Assembly: GCF_963678635.1 (NCBI RefSeq) | Contig: NC_087062.1 | Span: 78,927,200 to 78,991,199, forward strand | DNA: 64,000 bases | DNA from: Symsagittifera roscoffensis | Lineage: Eukaryota; Xenacoelomorpha; Acoela; Convolutidae | Direction of reading: 5' to 3' | Shown here: positions 34,398 through 44,336 of the stretch, in pieces | Position numbering within the stretch: position 1 is the first letter of the stretch | How the letters are laid out: each line of letters starts with the position of its first letter | Program-made: the position numbers and the translations under genes | The notes under the pieces: generated by a model | The model's database searches: none | The model's input: only the letters and a program-made list of their open reading frames with translations | What the model was told of the DNA's origin: nothing

Positions 34398-35101
34398 TGC
34401 CTCCGGTTATCGAAGTCGTGAAACGACATATTCCAGTCCAGGGCAGTAGTCGCGTCAATGAGAAACAGAATCAAACGCAATCAACACATCTGAGGCAATA
34501 GTCGCGTTCTTTTCAAAAGCGTTCTTCTCAATAGAATAAATCATGAACCTTATGCTACAACTCGACCTGATCGATTGTAAAAATGAACACTTCAAAACAG
34601 TTTCAAATTATTAAATCAAAAACAAAATTTGCTGCCATTCAGTTTCAAAAAACTCCCAGATCGGTGATCAAATAAAACTAGAAAATTATCAAAGACACAT
34701 ACGTCTAAATAAAAAAAACCGAATAAGGGAGCCACAGAAAGATTAACATATCATCTTCAGCACCCATTTATGATACCTAGAAGAGACATCAACGCCCGCA
34801 TATCCTCTATAAAGAGAAAGGCTGGCGAGAAAAAAAGATTTAAAAAAATAAAATTAGAAAATTTACTGAAAAGTCAGTATCGCTAAAAAACAATTTCGAA
34901 AGATCTTCTATAAACATTTCAACACCTCAAACCATAAGATCCTCTTAGTCGCATGTGAAAAAGAACCACTTCGTCGATCCACAAGAATCACTTCGTAGTC
35001 AACAAGACCAAAACCCCTACCAACCCCTCAATATTTTTTCCTGATGTTAATTTCGGCCTTTTTTCTTTTTTACAAGTTTATTTTTTATTTCCGTTCTTTT
35101 T

Positions 35102-35614
35102 TGTTCCGACTTTCGATACGAAAGTAACGGAATATTTGTGCTCGGGTGGGTTTTTTTTTCTTCAGACAAATTTCGACTTTTTAACTAGCCATTTTTGACG
35201 GAATTTTTTTATATCATTCGAAAGCTATTGTTGTCCTGAGCTTCTATTTGAAAAGATATTTCACCTGTGATCATTTTTCGTGAAGTTATGAGGGTTTAAA
35301 GATTGCCATTTTGACCAATTTGGGACAAATAACGCTCGATATAATTAGCGCTATTAACGCGTAAGCGGAGATTTAATCCATCTTAGAAATCGTTCCAAAT
35401 TAGTTGGAAGAAGCTTATTTGCCATAATTGATTTGTTACAAGGAGCGAAATCTATCCTTTTGTACTTTATATGGCGTGTGGGGGGATGATTTTCATAAAA
35501 AATTTCAAATTTTAGATTTTTTTTTCTCATTTTTATTACATTTTATTAAACATTAAAAGGCAGTCGGAACAATCAGGGCTTCGCCCTGATACGAGCAGTC
35601 TTGTTTGAGTTTAG
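35102..35614 (+). repeat. Dispersed ~0.5-kb repeat, copy 2
   Basis: Matches the reverse complement of 18818-19342 in ordered blocks from 'gttccgactttcg' to 'tgatacgagcagtcttg', including the perfect palindrome CAGGGCTTCGCCCTG at about 35574-35588. It shares no open frame with the other copy. Confidence 0.75.
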
Positions 35615-36150
35615 ATACGATTTTTGCTCTGAAAACAATAATGCCTAACAAGTTACGAAAACTGATCGGAGCCAGAAGGAAAGCAACCAACTTCATATTA
35701 ATGGAAGCACTTCATCTCAGCAGGTTAAAATCAAATTGCAAACTTCTCTCATTCTCTCTCACCTCTCCTTCTAAACCATAAAAATATACCTCCTTCTAAA
35801 TACCGTTACAATAAAAAACCAACCCATAGCTATACTTAATATCAATTGGAACAAAAACGTCTCTCGTAAATTGAACCGCAAAATCAATCAAATCATCTCT
35901 ATCAATTTAATAACTATCTCGTCATACGTCACCATTTTTTGATTTTTTTTAAAGTTAAAAGGCACTCAATTTCATGAAAAATTAAAAAATTTGGACCCTA
36001 ATCACCTAGTTTTTCATTTCTGCCCACTTCCAACTGCGTAGTAGTAATTCATCAGTCAACTCAAATGAGTTCAACCCTCCATATTTAAAAACTTGAACAT
36101 CGTTAACGCTCTAACTACAACAATTTGAAATAGAACCTAGAAGACTTTAG

Positions 36151-36330
36151 AAGCTTCAACGAGAAAATGTGGTTCATTTGCTCATTGAAATTGAAAAGAT
36201 TCAACATTTATCTTTTGTGACTGTAACACTTTCTAAGTTACCAAAGCACATCTTCAACGACAAGCTTCCTAGCATTCAGCAACCCACAAGAGATAAACCA
36301 GCCTCAAGGTCCATTTCACATCCATTTTAA
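36151..36330 (+). other. Terminal exon-like segment
   Basis: Fifty-nine codons ending in TAA at 36328, preceded by 'gactttag', a possible but pyrimidine-poor acceptor. The translation (LQRENVVHLLIEIEKIQHL, later LPKHIFNDKLPSIQQ) is far more protein-like than its A/T-rich surroundings. It may be the last exon of the decayed gene that starts near 31495, or of a separate small gene whose ATG is at 35641. Confidence 0.35.
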
Positions 36331-38494
36331 ACGTATAGAGAAAACCAAGCTCTGAAGGACCACAAAACAGTCATCCATCCACAGCACTCTGGTAAAGAAG
36401 TATGCTCTCTCCTAATTTCAGTCCAATTTTCTGGCATAAGCTTCCAGGTTCTTTTAATACCTGTAACGTCACAACAGATACGATTGTTTTTCAACGCCGG
36501 ATCGAGTAACTTTTTCAATTTTTTCTGTTCAAGTAAAAAGATAACATCAGCTTTCGAAAAATCCGATTTGAGCTCGTAAATTGAAATTCTCTGTGTTTTT
36601 AACGTAGGGCATCCTTAAAAGTTGTACTGATATACTAGCTATTTTATGCCTTTAAAACAAGAGTTTTGAAGCTGCTAGCTCGTTTCAACTAGGTTCATAT
36701 AGCATGTGTCAGAATTTTTATCCTATATCTTGATGAGATATCTTTCACAGAAAATGAAAAAATTGTGAAGAAAAAATCGTTCCTTTACTTGTTCAAATAA
36801 AAAAATGTACCTTCTATGTCACGTGACTGTTGTAGTTTTCTGTGCTATGTTAAATATCAAAACTAAAAGTATAATACGTCCGTCTAATTGAATCCAGGAG
36901 CATAGTTTCAAAATTACTTCCAAGTATTTTAATAATTTATAATCTTTGTCCTAGTGACTGCCAGTCTATTAACACTTTGTATAAAAGCAAAACAAATGTT
37001 GCTTCTGAAGTTTCAGAAAAAAAATTGGTGATTTAAGTTTCAGAAGTTTAGTTAAAGCTGTTCTGTTTCTTAATTTCAAATTTCATATACTACCATGAAT
37101 ATGGAAATAATTCTCTATGCATAAGCATTTTTGTTAAATTTTCATTTTGCGCACATTAGTTTCTTAAAAATAGAATAAATAACAAAAATCGCAATTTGTT
37201 TACAAGTTTTGTTCCAAATTTGACAGAGGTGGTCAGGAGGAGCTTTGCGCCATTTGCGATACAGAAATATACGCCAAAAATCTAGGGTAAAAAATAACTA
37301 AAAACCAGCGTCCTATTTTTTTTCGTTAAATAAATTGAAAATATACAAAAAGGCACGATTTAGGCCTTCTGTACTTTTTCTGATACATAAAAGGTCACAT
37401 GAAACAAGGCGAATCAAGCATATCAACGATTGAACAATATAAAGAACTTGTTACACTGAACAAATAACCATTTTTTTAAACATAAATGCGAAGCAGAGCC
37501 TTGCACCACTTGCGATACGACACAACATAAAAAAAACATAAGCGAAAAAAAATTTCAAACGTTGAAAAAAACTGGGCGAATCAAAATTTTTAGATTTTTG
37601 TATAAAAAACAACTAGGGGTCCCGCTAAAGCTGGACGTATGCTTTTAATTTTGAATGATTTTGTTATACTGTTGTGATTTCAAAAATTGGTCTTTGCTGA
37701 AAACCTTAGTTGTTTCTCTACTAAAATAAAAGAGTGAAAAATTTTGAGATAATCAATTTTCCCGAAGAAATATAGTTGTTTCTCTACTAAAATAAAAGAG
37801 TGAAAAATTTTGAGATAATCAATTTTCCCAAGAAAATTAAAGAATTGCTACTTCTACAGGAATCATTATGGCAACCGGTTCTTTCAGTTGAACTTTTCAT
37901 TTCAGATTTGATTTAAATCGCAAGAAAATTCAAAAAAATTCTAAAAAATGGTCAAAAGTTCTATAGAACTGTCGAAAGGATTTTTAAAATCTCTGACTTT
38001 TTCCTTAAAAGGGCAGGTTATGGCCGCCTAAGAAGAGAAGCTTCCCAAAAATTGGGTTTCTCGATTAAACACAACCTGAGAATTGTCACGGTAGTTTTTG
38101 GGTGACGAAAAAAAAGTTGGAAAAAAACTGTCAAAGCTTCAAAACTTCGACTTGCTTGAAAGCAATAAGTTTTTTACACAAACCGAGCAAATCCAGTTTT
38201 AAAGGTAGGTTTTCAAAAACGGCTGGTTTCGCTGAAACTTTTGATATCAGAATTGGCAGGATACTTAGCGAGAAAAGTTCAAAAAAACGGTCAACGAATA
38301 AAAAATTTGGCAACGAATAAAAAAAGGGCCATAATGTTTGGTATCAGAAAAATTTGGGAGTAGTCGCATAAATAAATGAGCTTTTCACAACTCGTTATTT
38401 GAATTGTACTCAAAATCTCAAATATGGCAGGGTAGTTTTTGAGAATATTTAAAAGTTTAAAAAACAGTCAAAAATCAAAAAAATGTCTATCCCG
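36331..38494. other. AT-rich intergenic region before the assembly gap
   Basis: No gene can be supported. It includes a 66-bp tandem duplication (37707-37838). Confidence 0.4.
37707..37838. repeat. Tandem duplication, period 66 bp, two nearly identical copies
   Basis: 'tagttgtttctctactaaaa' through 'gataatcaattttccc' occurs at 37707 and again at 37773, almost unchanged. This is a recent duplication. Confidence 0.9.
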
Positions 38495-38694
38495 NNNNNN
38501 NNNNNNNNNNNNNNNNNNNNNNNNNNNNNNNNNNNNNNNNNNNNNNNNNNNNNNNNNNNNNNNNNNNNNNNNNNNNNNNNNNNNNNNNNNNNNNNNNNNN
38601 NNNNNNNNNNNNNNNNNNNNNNNNNNNNNNNNNNNNNNNNNNNNNNNNNNNNNNNNNNNNNNNNNNNNNNNNNNNNNNNNNNNNNNNNNNNNNN
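38495..38694. other. Assembly gap, exactly 200 N
   Basis: Exactly 200 undetermined bases lie directly at the outer end of the left arm of the large palindrome. The round number suggests a placeholder. The palindrome is the likely cause of the assembly break. Confidence 0.98.
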
Positions 38695-40413
38695 GATTTT
38701 ATAGTGTTCCCTTTTTTCAAAAATCGTGAAAACTCGGTTTTTGGTACCAAAATAGTTCCAACCACTTCTGAACTAAACTTAACCGGTTCTATCTATTATA
38801 GTAGTGCACTTAAGATGTAACACACTAATTTAGCGCTTTTTTCCGCTTCAAAAAATATCCATATCTCAAAAATCGCGATTTGTGGGGGGATAAAAATATC
38901 GCTAATTTGACCCTAAAAACCGGTCTGCTTTCTGTGTTTTTCACTGAAAAACGATATAGGAGTATTAATAAGGGCTATATAAGTAATAATATTAGTAATA
39001 CTATAACCCCCGTATTGTTCAATATCCGAATTAAGGTGCTTAACTCGGATATTCGCAGTTCGGTGAAGGGTCACTACAGTGCAGCACTGTCGAGCACCCC
39101 ACAGATTACTATCTTACATTTTGTACCAAAAGGGATACAAAACTTTTTAACGATACCCAACAATCGATTGTTGTTGTCGTTGAGCCCCTTTTTGTTGCTC
39201 CTTGTACTGCTTGCCGGACCAGTCTTCTCCCAAGACCCTTCTGAATTGAGCGCAAATCAGCAGACCCTTCCGGATTGAGCGCAAATTAGCATTAACGTGC
39301 TTAAATACTCAAATAACCCTACAGTACAGGCATCACAAACGGGCCACAAAAATGATCGCAACAATCCTGACTGATATAAATGCCTGTAACAACAATATAT
39401 CTACCAACAACAAACGGGGGGTCGGATCACATCTTGTCTGGGGGATGATTTCTACTGATTTTTTAAATTTTTTAAACAGTTTTTGGTTTTTTTTTCCGGT
39501 TATTTTCTTTATGTTTTTTGTTTTTCTTGAGTACTATACTACTTTTTGTTTGGTTTTTTATATATCTTTAAGTGTTTTTGGTCACAGACCTCTCAGGGAA
39601 CGAGTGGACGGCCGATCCCCCACCCTTCCTGGAACGTGAATTTTTGGTCTTAACTAGGTAAAAAGCTATTCACGGTAATCCGGAAGGCTTCCGCGTTCCG
39701 AACTATCTTTCCGCCCTGGCGAATAGGGCATTTTTAAGGGCGTTATTATGAGCATCCGCTCAGCGCGGAGTGCTCGTTAACGATTCTGCCGGTCATGATG
39801 TTAAAAAAGAATAACACCCAGGAGCGACATAAAAACATCTATGTAACATTCGCCCGGAAGTACATATCGACGGAAAATAAAGCTAAGCTATAAAACGACT
39901 GGCCATCGTCTAAACAGAGCTCTACATGATTTTCACCGTCTCGACCAAAGCAAGTTCTTTTGTTGGTCTTTCCAACATCGGGTCGACAAAACCGTTTTTG
40001 CTTTCGGCTTCGGTCAAAACACTCAAATTAACTTGAATATATGCAAGAAAAGTGAGCTCATGGCTAGGTCTCAGTATCCCCAGACCACGAGGTCACTCCT
40101 AAAATCAGGGCTCTTTTTATTTTTTAAATTATAATTGTTCTTGTTCAGTAGTTAAAAATCATCATCTCCATCGAAGATGGATCAACCCTTTCCCCCAACT
40201 CCTAGCTTCTCATCGTCGTAGAATGAATTCAAATGTTTAATAAATTCAATTCAAGATATAACCGGGAAGCTAAAAGTTTATATACAACAGTTTCAGTTCA
40301 AATCCCGAGACCCCTCCGGATTCCTGAATCCGGGTAAATAACGCCCTTATCTTCTTTCCGGAAGGCTGTTTTTCTACCCTTCGCCGTTGTTGTGAACGGC
40401 CTAGCAACGATTG
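38695..40413 (-). repeat. Left arm of a large imperfect palindrome (inverted LTR-like copy)
   Basis: Its reverse complement aligns with 40779-42513 over the full length with scattered substitutions and small indels. Landmarks that pair include 'gtttttggtaccaaa' near both outer ends, 'tgtggggggat', 'ttcggtgaagggtcactaca', 'gattgagcgcaaat', 'cacggtaatccggaagg', 'ctccatcgaagatggatc' and 'gtttatata'. It is best read as a minus-orientation copy of the LTR/leader of the giant element, truncated by the gap. A 132-codon plus frame at 38880-39278 is preserved, with a break, on the other arm, but sits antisense to the element and I do not treat it as a gene. Confidence 0.8.
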
Positions 40414-40778
40414 TAGTGTGACATTCGACCAGAATGGCCAAAATGCAACTTATGCAGGATTCGAATTTTGAGCAGTAAGCCTTCCGAGTTGATGATTTCG
40501 AAGGATTAGCGACGTTATTGGAACGTTTAGCCAAACGGTGAGGGCTAGAATATTCTGGTATTTTAAATTTTCAAAAATTCGAATGATGACGTCACATTTC
40601 TGAGAAATGCTGAAACGGCCATTTTAACAAAAAGCGAGTGAAAAACAGAACAACAACGTTGGTTGCGCTGACGAGAACAACTTTTATCTGCGATTGCGAA
40701 CAGTACGAAAATCGAGATTGGAGAACGACAACGAACTACAGAATAGCAGAGAACGTTCCGAGTTACAACTATTGTGCT
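40414..40778. other. Loop of the palindrome
   Basis: About 365 bases between the arms that do not align with each other. It contains the start of the direct repeat that recurs at 63934. Confidence 0.6.
40674..40740 (+). repeat. Direct repeat, left copy: start of putative 5' LTR
   Basis: Starts 'agaacaacttttatctgcga' and equals 63934-64000 except for one C/T difference. A TG lies a few bases upstream in both copies (40669, 63931), as LTR ends usually require, though spacing differs by two bases. Confidence 0.75.
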
Positions 40779-42513
40779 GCTACAATAGTTGCAAGGCCGT
40801 TGCCAACAACGGTGAAGGGTGAGAACCAGCCTTCCGGATTGGTGTGAAATTGAACTTAAGGAGCTTGATTCACTGGATTCAAGAATCCGGAAGGGTTTCG
40901 GGACTGGAACTTTTAGCCTTTTATATAAACTTTTAGCTTCTTGTCATGTCCTGAATTGAATTTAATTAACAACTGGATTCATTTTGATAAGGATGAGAAG
41001 CTAGGAGTTGGGGGAAAGGGTTGATCCATCTTCGATGGAGATGATGATTTTTATCTACTGAACAAAAACAATAGTAATATGATAAGTAGTAGCCCTGTTT
41101 TTAGGAGTGACCTCGTGGTCTGGGGATACAGAGACCCAGCCATGAGCTCACTATTTTTGCATGTAATTCAGTTAATTTGAGCGTTCTGGTCGAAGCCGGA
41201 GAGCAGTGACGTTTTTGTCGACCCGATGTAAGAAAGACCACCGAAAAGTACTGGCTTGGTAGAGACGGTGAAAAACATGCAAAGCTCTGTTTAGACGCTA
41301 GCCAGTCGTCTTAAGACTTAGTTTTGTTATCCGTCGATATGTATCTTCCGGGCGAATGTTACATGTATGTTTTTATGGCGCTCCTGGGTGTTATTCTTTT
41401 TAACATCATGACCGGCAGAACCGTTAACGAGCACTCCGCGCCGAGCGGATGCTCACAATAACGCCCTTAATAGGCCTAAACCGCCGGGGTGGAAGGGTAG
41501 TTCGGAACGCGGAGGCCTTCCGGATTGCCGTGAATAGTTTTTTAACCTAGTTAAGACCGAAAATTCACGAACCAGGAAGGGTGGGGGGATTGGCCGTCCC
41601 CTCGTCCCCCGAGTGGTTGGTGACCGAAAACACTTAAAGATATAAGTAAAACCAAACAAAAAGTAGTATAGTACCCAAGAAAAACAAAAAACATAAAAAA
41701 TAACCGAAAAAACCAAAAACAGTAAAAAAAAAAGTAAAAAATCAGTAGAAATCATCCCCCCAGACACGATGTGATCCAACCCCCCCGTTTGTTGTTGATA
41801 GATATATTGTTGTTACAAGCATTTATATCAGTCAGGATCGTTACGATCAGTTTTGTAGCCCGTTTGTGAGGCTTGTACTGTAGGGTTATTTGAGCATTTA
41901 AGCACGTTAATGATAAATTGCGCTCAATCCGGAAGGGTCAGCTGATTTGCGCTCAATTCGGAAGGGTCTTGGGTGAAGACCGATCCGGCAAGCAGTTCAA
42001 GGAGCAACAGGAAGGGGCTCAACGACAACAACAATCGACTGTTGGGTATCGTTAACAAGTTTTGTATCCCTTTTGGTACAAAAAGTAAGATAGTAATCTG
42101 TGGGGGGCTCGACGGTGCTGCACTGTAGTGACCCTTCACCGAACTGCGAATATCCGAGTTAAGCACCTTAATTCGGATAATAAACAAACCCGGAGGGGTA
42201 TAGTATTACTAATATTATTATTTATATAGCCTATATTAATAGTCTTATATCGTTTTTCAGTGAAAAACAACGAAAACAGACCGGTTTTTAGGGTCAAAAT
42301 AGCGATATTTTGATCCCCCCACAAGTCGCGATTTTTGAGATATCGATATTTTTTGAAACGGAAAAAAGCGCTAAGTTAGTGTGTTACATCGTAACTGCAC
42401 TACTGTAATAAGTAGAACCGGTTAACTTTAGTTCGGAAGTGGTTGGAACTAGTTTGGTACCAAAAACCAAATTTTCCCAATTTTTGATAGTAAGAAAAAC
42501 TATAAAAACAGAA
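40779..42513 (+). repeat. Right arm of the large palindrome (within the putative 5' LTR)
   Basis: Reverse-complement partner of 38695-40413. It continues rightward into DNA that has no visible partner beyond the assembly gap. Confidence 0.8.
40922..40929 (+). promoter_or_regulatory. Candidate TATA box of the giant element LTR
   Basis: TATATAAA followed by cttttagc, about 250 bases after the LTR start. The other palindrome arm preserves the same core in reverse (gctaaaagtttatata, 40269-40284). Preservation in both copies supports function, but no start site can be read from sequence. Confidence 0.4.
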
Positions 42514-43199
42514 AATTTTTTGAAATCTTTGAGTTAGGACAGTAAAAATAGTTGTTCAGACAACGTCCACTAGTGAATCTACGAGTTTTAAAACCCGCTA
42601 CCCGAAAGCTTTCCGGGTTGCAGAGAAATCGAACATAACGTGTTTGATTTGGTGGATTCATCAATCCGGAGGGGTCCAGGTAGCATAGTTTTTCGCAAAT
42701 TTTTTCTACAAAAGCGTTTTAGATCGGGTCTTTTGCATTGAACTAGAAGAGTATAGGCCTCGTGAGCTCAGATCAATAATTTTTAGGTCGAAAGGACCAG
42801 ATTTGCGGAAAAAGTTAGGCGGAACCTACAAGAGAGAAAATTTTTGAATTTGGAAAAAAGACGTTTTGGTTAATAACTTTGGAACTACAGAGCATATCGA
42901 GTCAATCTTGGTACCATTAGATCAGAAATTAGCTGAACTTACTAGTAGGAAAGAGAATTTTTCGGAAAAACGAGCGTGAAAATTTTTGAGATTGTTTTTA
43001 GCAAATTACACAAATCCGGAGGGGTACACCCTTCACGTTTTATAAATTCTTTTTGAAAAACCCTTATACCCCTACCAAAAGTTGATAGCGATTGAACTAA
43101 GTAACTTAGGACAATTCTAGACAAAAAGGGAGGGCTGAAGGCACAAGACAACCATAATAGAGTCGAAATTAGGCAAGTGATAAGACCCTTCACCGTTAG
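42514..43199. other. Non-coding part of the LTR/leader
   Basis: No convincing gene. It contains two isolated copies of the CCGGAGGGGT motif, at about 42668 and 43015. Confidence 0.5.
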
Positions 43200-43227
43200 T
43201 GTGAATTGTCAAATAAGTGCCTTAACT

Positions 43228-43560
43228 TCAATCCGGAGGGGTCTAGGAAAGGACCCTATACCCTTCCCAGTTAATTCAAACAGCATAAGAGCAACGCAGA
43301 ACGTATCCGGAGGGGTATAAGCTGAAATTAAGAAAACTACAAAAAGCTACTTTGACAGAGCTAAGGGCTCCCAATCCGGAGGGGTCGAAATTTTTCAAAG
43401 TCAGAGGGGTCCGAATCCGGAGGGGTCTACTTTCCACAAAACCGGAGGGGTCCGAATCCGGAGGGGTCTTATAGTTGCTAATTCCGAGGGGTCCCAATCC
43501 GGAGGGGTCTATATTCTGACAGTCCGGAAGGGTCCTATTTGTGCCAATCCGGAGGGGTAT
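43228..43560 (+). repeat. Cluster of the AATCCGGAGGGGTC motif
   Basis: About ten copies of a 10-14-base motif with core CCGGAGGGGT lie here, some back to back (43439-43465), others 20-70 bases apart with unrelated spacers. Variants include CCGGAAGGGT and TTCCGAGGGGT. Further single copies occur upstream at about 40888, 41925, 41958, 42191, 42668 and 43015. The left palindrome arm has reverse copies at about 39260 and 40310. Only the motif is conserved, not the spacers, so it resembles a multi-site binding or RNA element more than a satellite. Confidence 0.8.
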
Positions 43561-44336
43561 CATTTTATTAAGGACTTAGGTAAACGAAAGAAAGTCTAAA
43601 AAGCGAGAGGTATTAGGTTATTAATACACAGGCTAGGTATCAGTGACTGCACTGGTAACTTGCCTCTCAAAAAGAACCAGACTAATACAAAACAGGTCCG
43701 AACTCGGATATTCGCGACACTAAGTCTAAATTAAAAAGAGCGTGACTCATTGGTGTGGATTGAAACATAATACGTTTTTGGGAAAAGCGACTGCCCTGAG
43801 GATTTTAGTAGGTCTAGCTCGGGCAGTCCGAAGGCAGATAGGTAACACAGTACTCGGTGGGTGCAATAGACGCCCACTTGAGAAAATTACTGCCTTCAAA
43901 GTTTTGTCTGTTTGGTGCAGCACCAAGCAGGGAAAGCTTTTTCTTTAAAAGACAGGTTCGACTATTGTACTGCGACCGACTAAGAGTACAAGACACATAC
44001 GTTTTTTTTATATATACATTCATATTGTGTCAATATATAATTTTTGTTTTTCATTTTAAATCAACGTAAACTGTGCTTGATTGGATAGTGAATACACTAT
44101 CTTTTAAATTGACTGATAACATCATATTGTGCTAGATTCCAGATCTTTGGACCGGTAATCGGTTAGTGTGAATAAATTTTATACAAACTGTACTCTGACA
44201 ACATACAGGGATTCGTGGTCACTATTTAGTAGAATCTGGTGAAATTTATTGTGTTGTGTCATTATTATTGTTAATAAAACTATAAGGTCTCTAGCAATTG
44301 AGTCAAGAGTAGGCATAGGAAAGTGACAAATAAAGA
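43561..44336. other. Leader upstream of gag
   Basis: No gene can be supported. The LTR end and primer-binding site are probably here or slightly upstream. TGG-containing candidates exist, but none is convincing. Confidence 0.4.

Larger units (their letters stand above)
31495..36330 (+). pseudogene. Probable decayed multi-exon gene encoding a coiled-coil protein
   Basis: Several short plus-strand segments look protein-coding although the intervening DNA does not. They are: 31495-31600 from an ATG (ISFKQLKTLNSELQNLNSI, helical); 32481-32589 (IRELNRQNLVDNHIAENLAY); about 32714-32810 (RQIRQLNDAKEDNC); 33009-33080 and 33058-33210 in two frames; 34107-34397, 96 codons directly after a good acceptor (ttttctgttacag); 34713-34886; 35641-35780 from an ATG; and 36151-36330 ending in TAA. 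Heptad-like charged helices dominate the first half. The second half is basic, with SRRSRKNSVSVERFSLLGL in the 34107 segment. Candidate donors are AAG|GTGAGC (31824) and GAG|GTGAGA (32626). I could not join the segments in one frame: adjacent pieces change frame or meet stops, so a pseudogene is likelier than a live gene. The family is not recognised. A dispersed repeat (35102-35614) lies within it. Confidence 0.35.

Noticed and set aside
38880-39278. 132-codon ORF with a leucine-rich signal-like stretch, present on both palindrome arms
   Set aside because: It is antisense to the LTR, broken on the other arm, and its similarity follows simply from the DNA palindrome.
43228-43560. CRISPR-like array
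   Set aside because: The motif is short, spacing irregular, spacers from zero to about 70 bases, and the context is an animal retroelement leader.
43700-44336. Primer-binding site of the giant element (for example TGGTGCAGCACC near 43914)
   Set aside because: The LTR end is unknown because the right LTR is cut by the window, so any TGG is arbitrary. This one is also a small palindrome.
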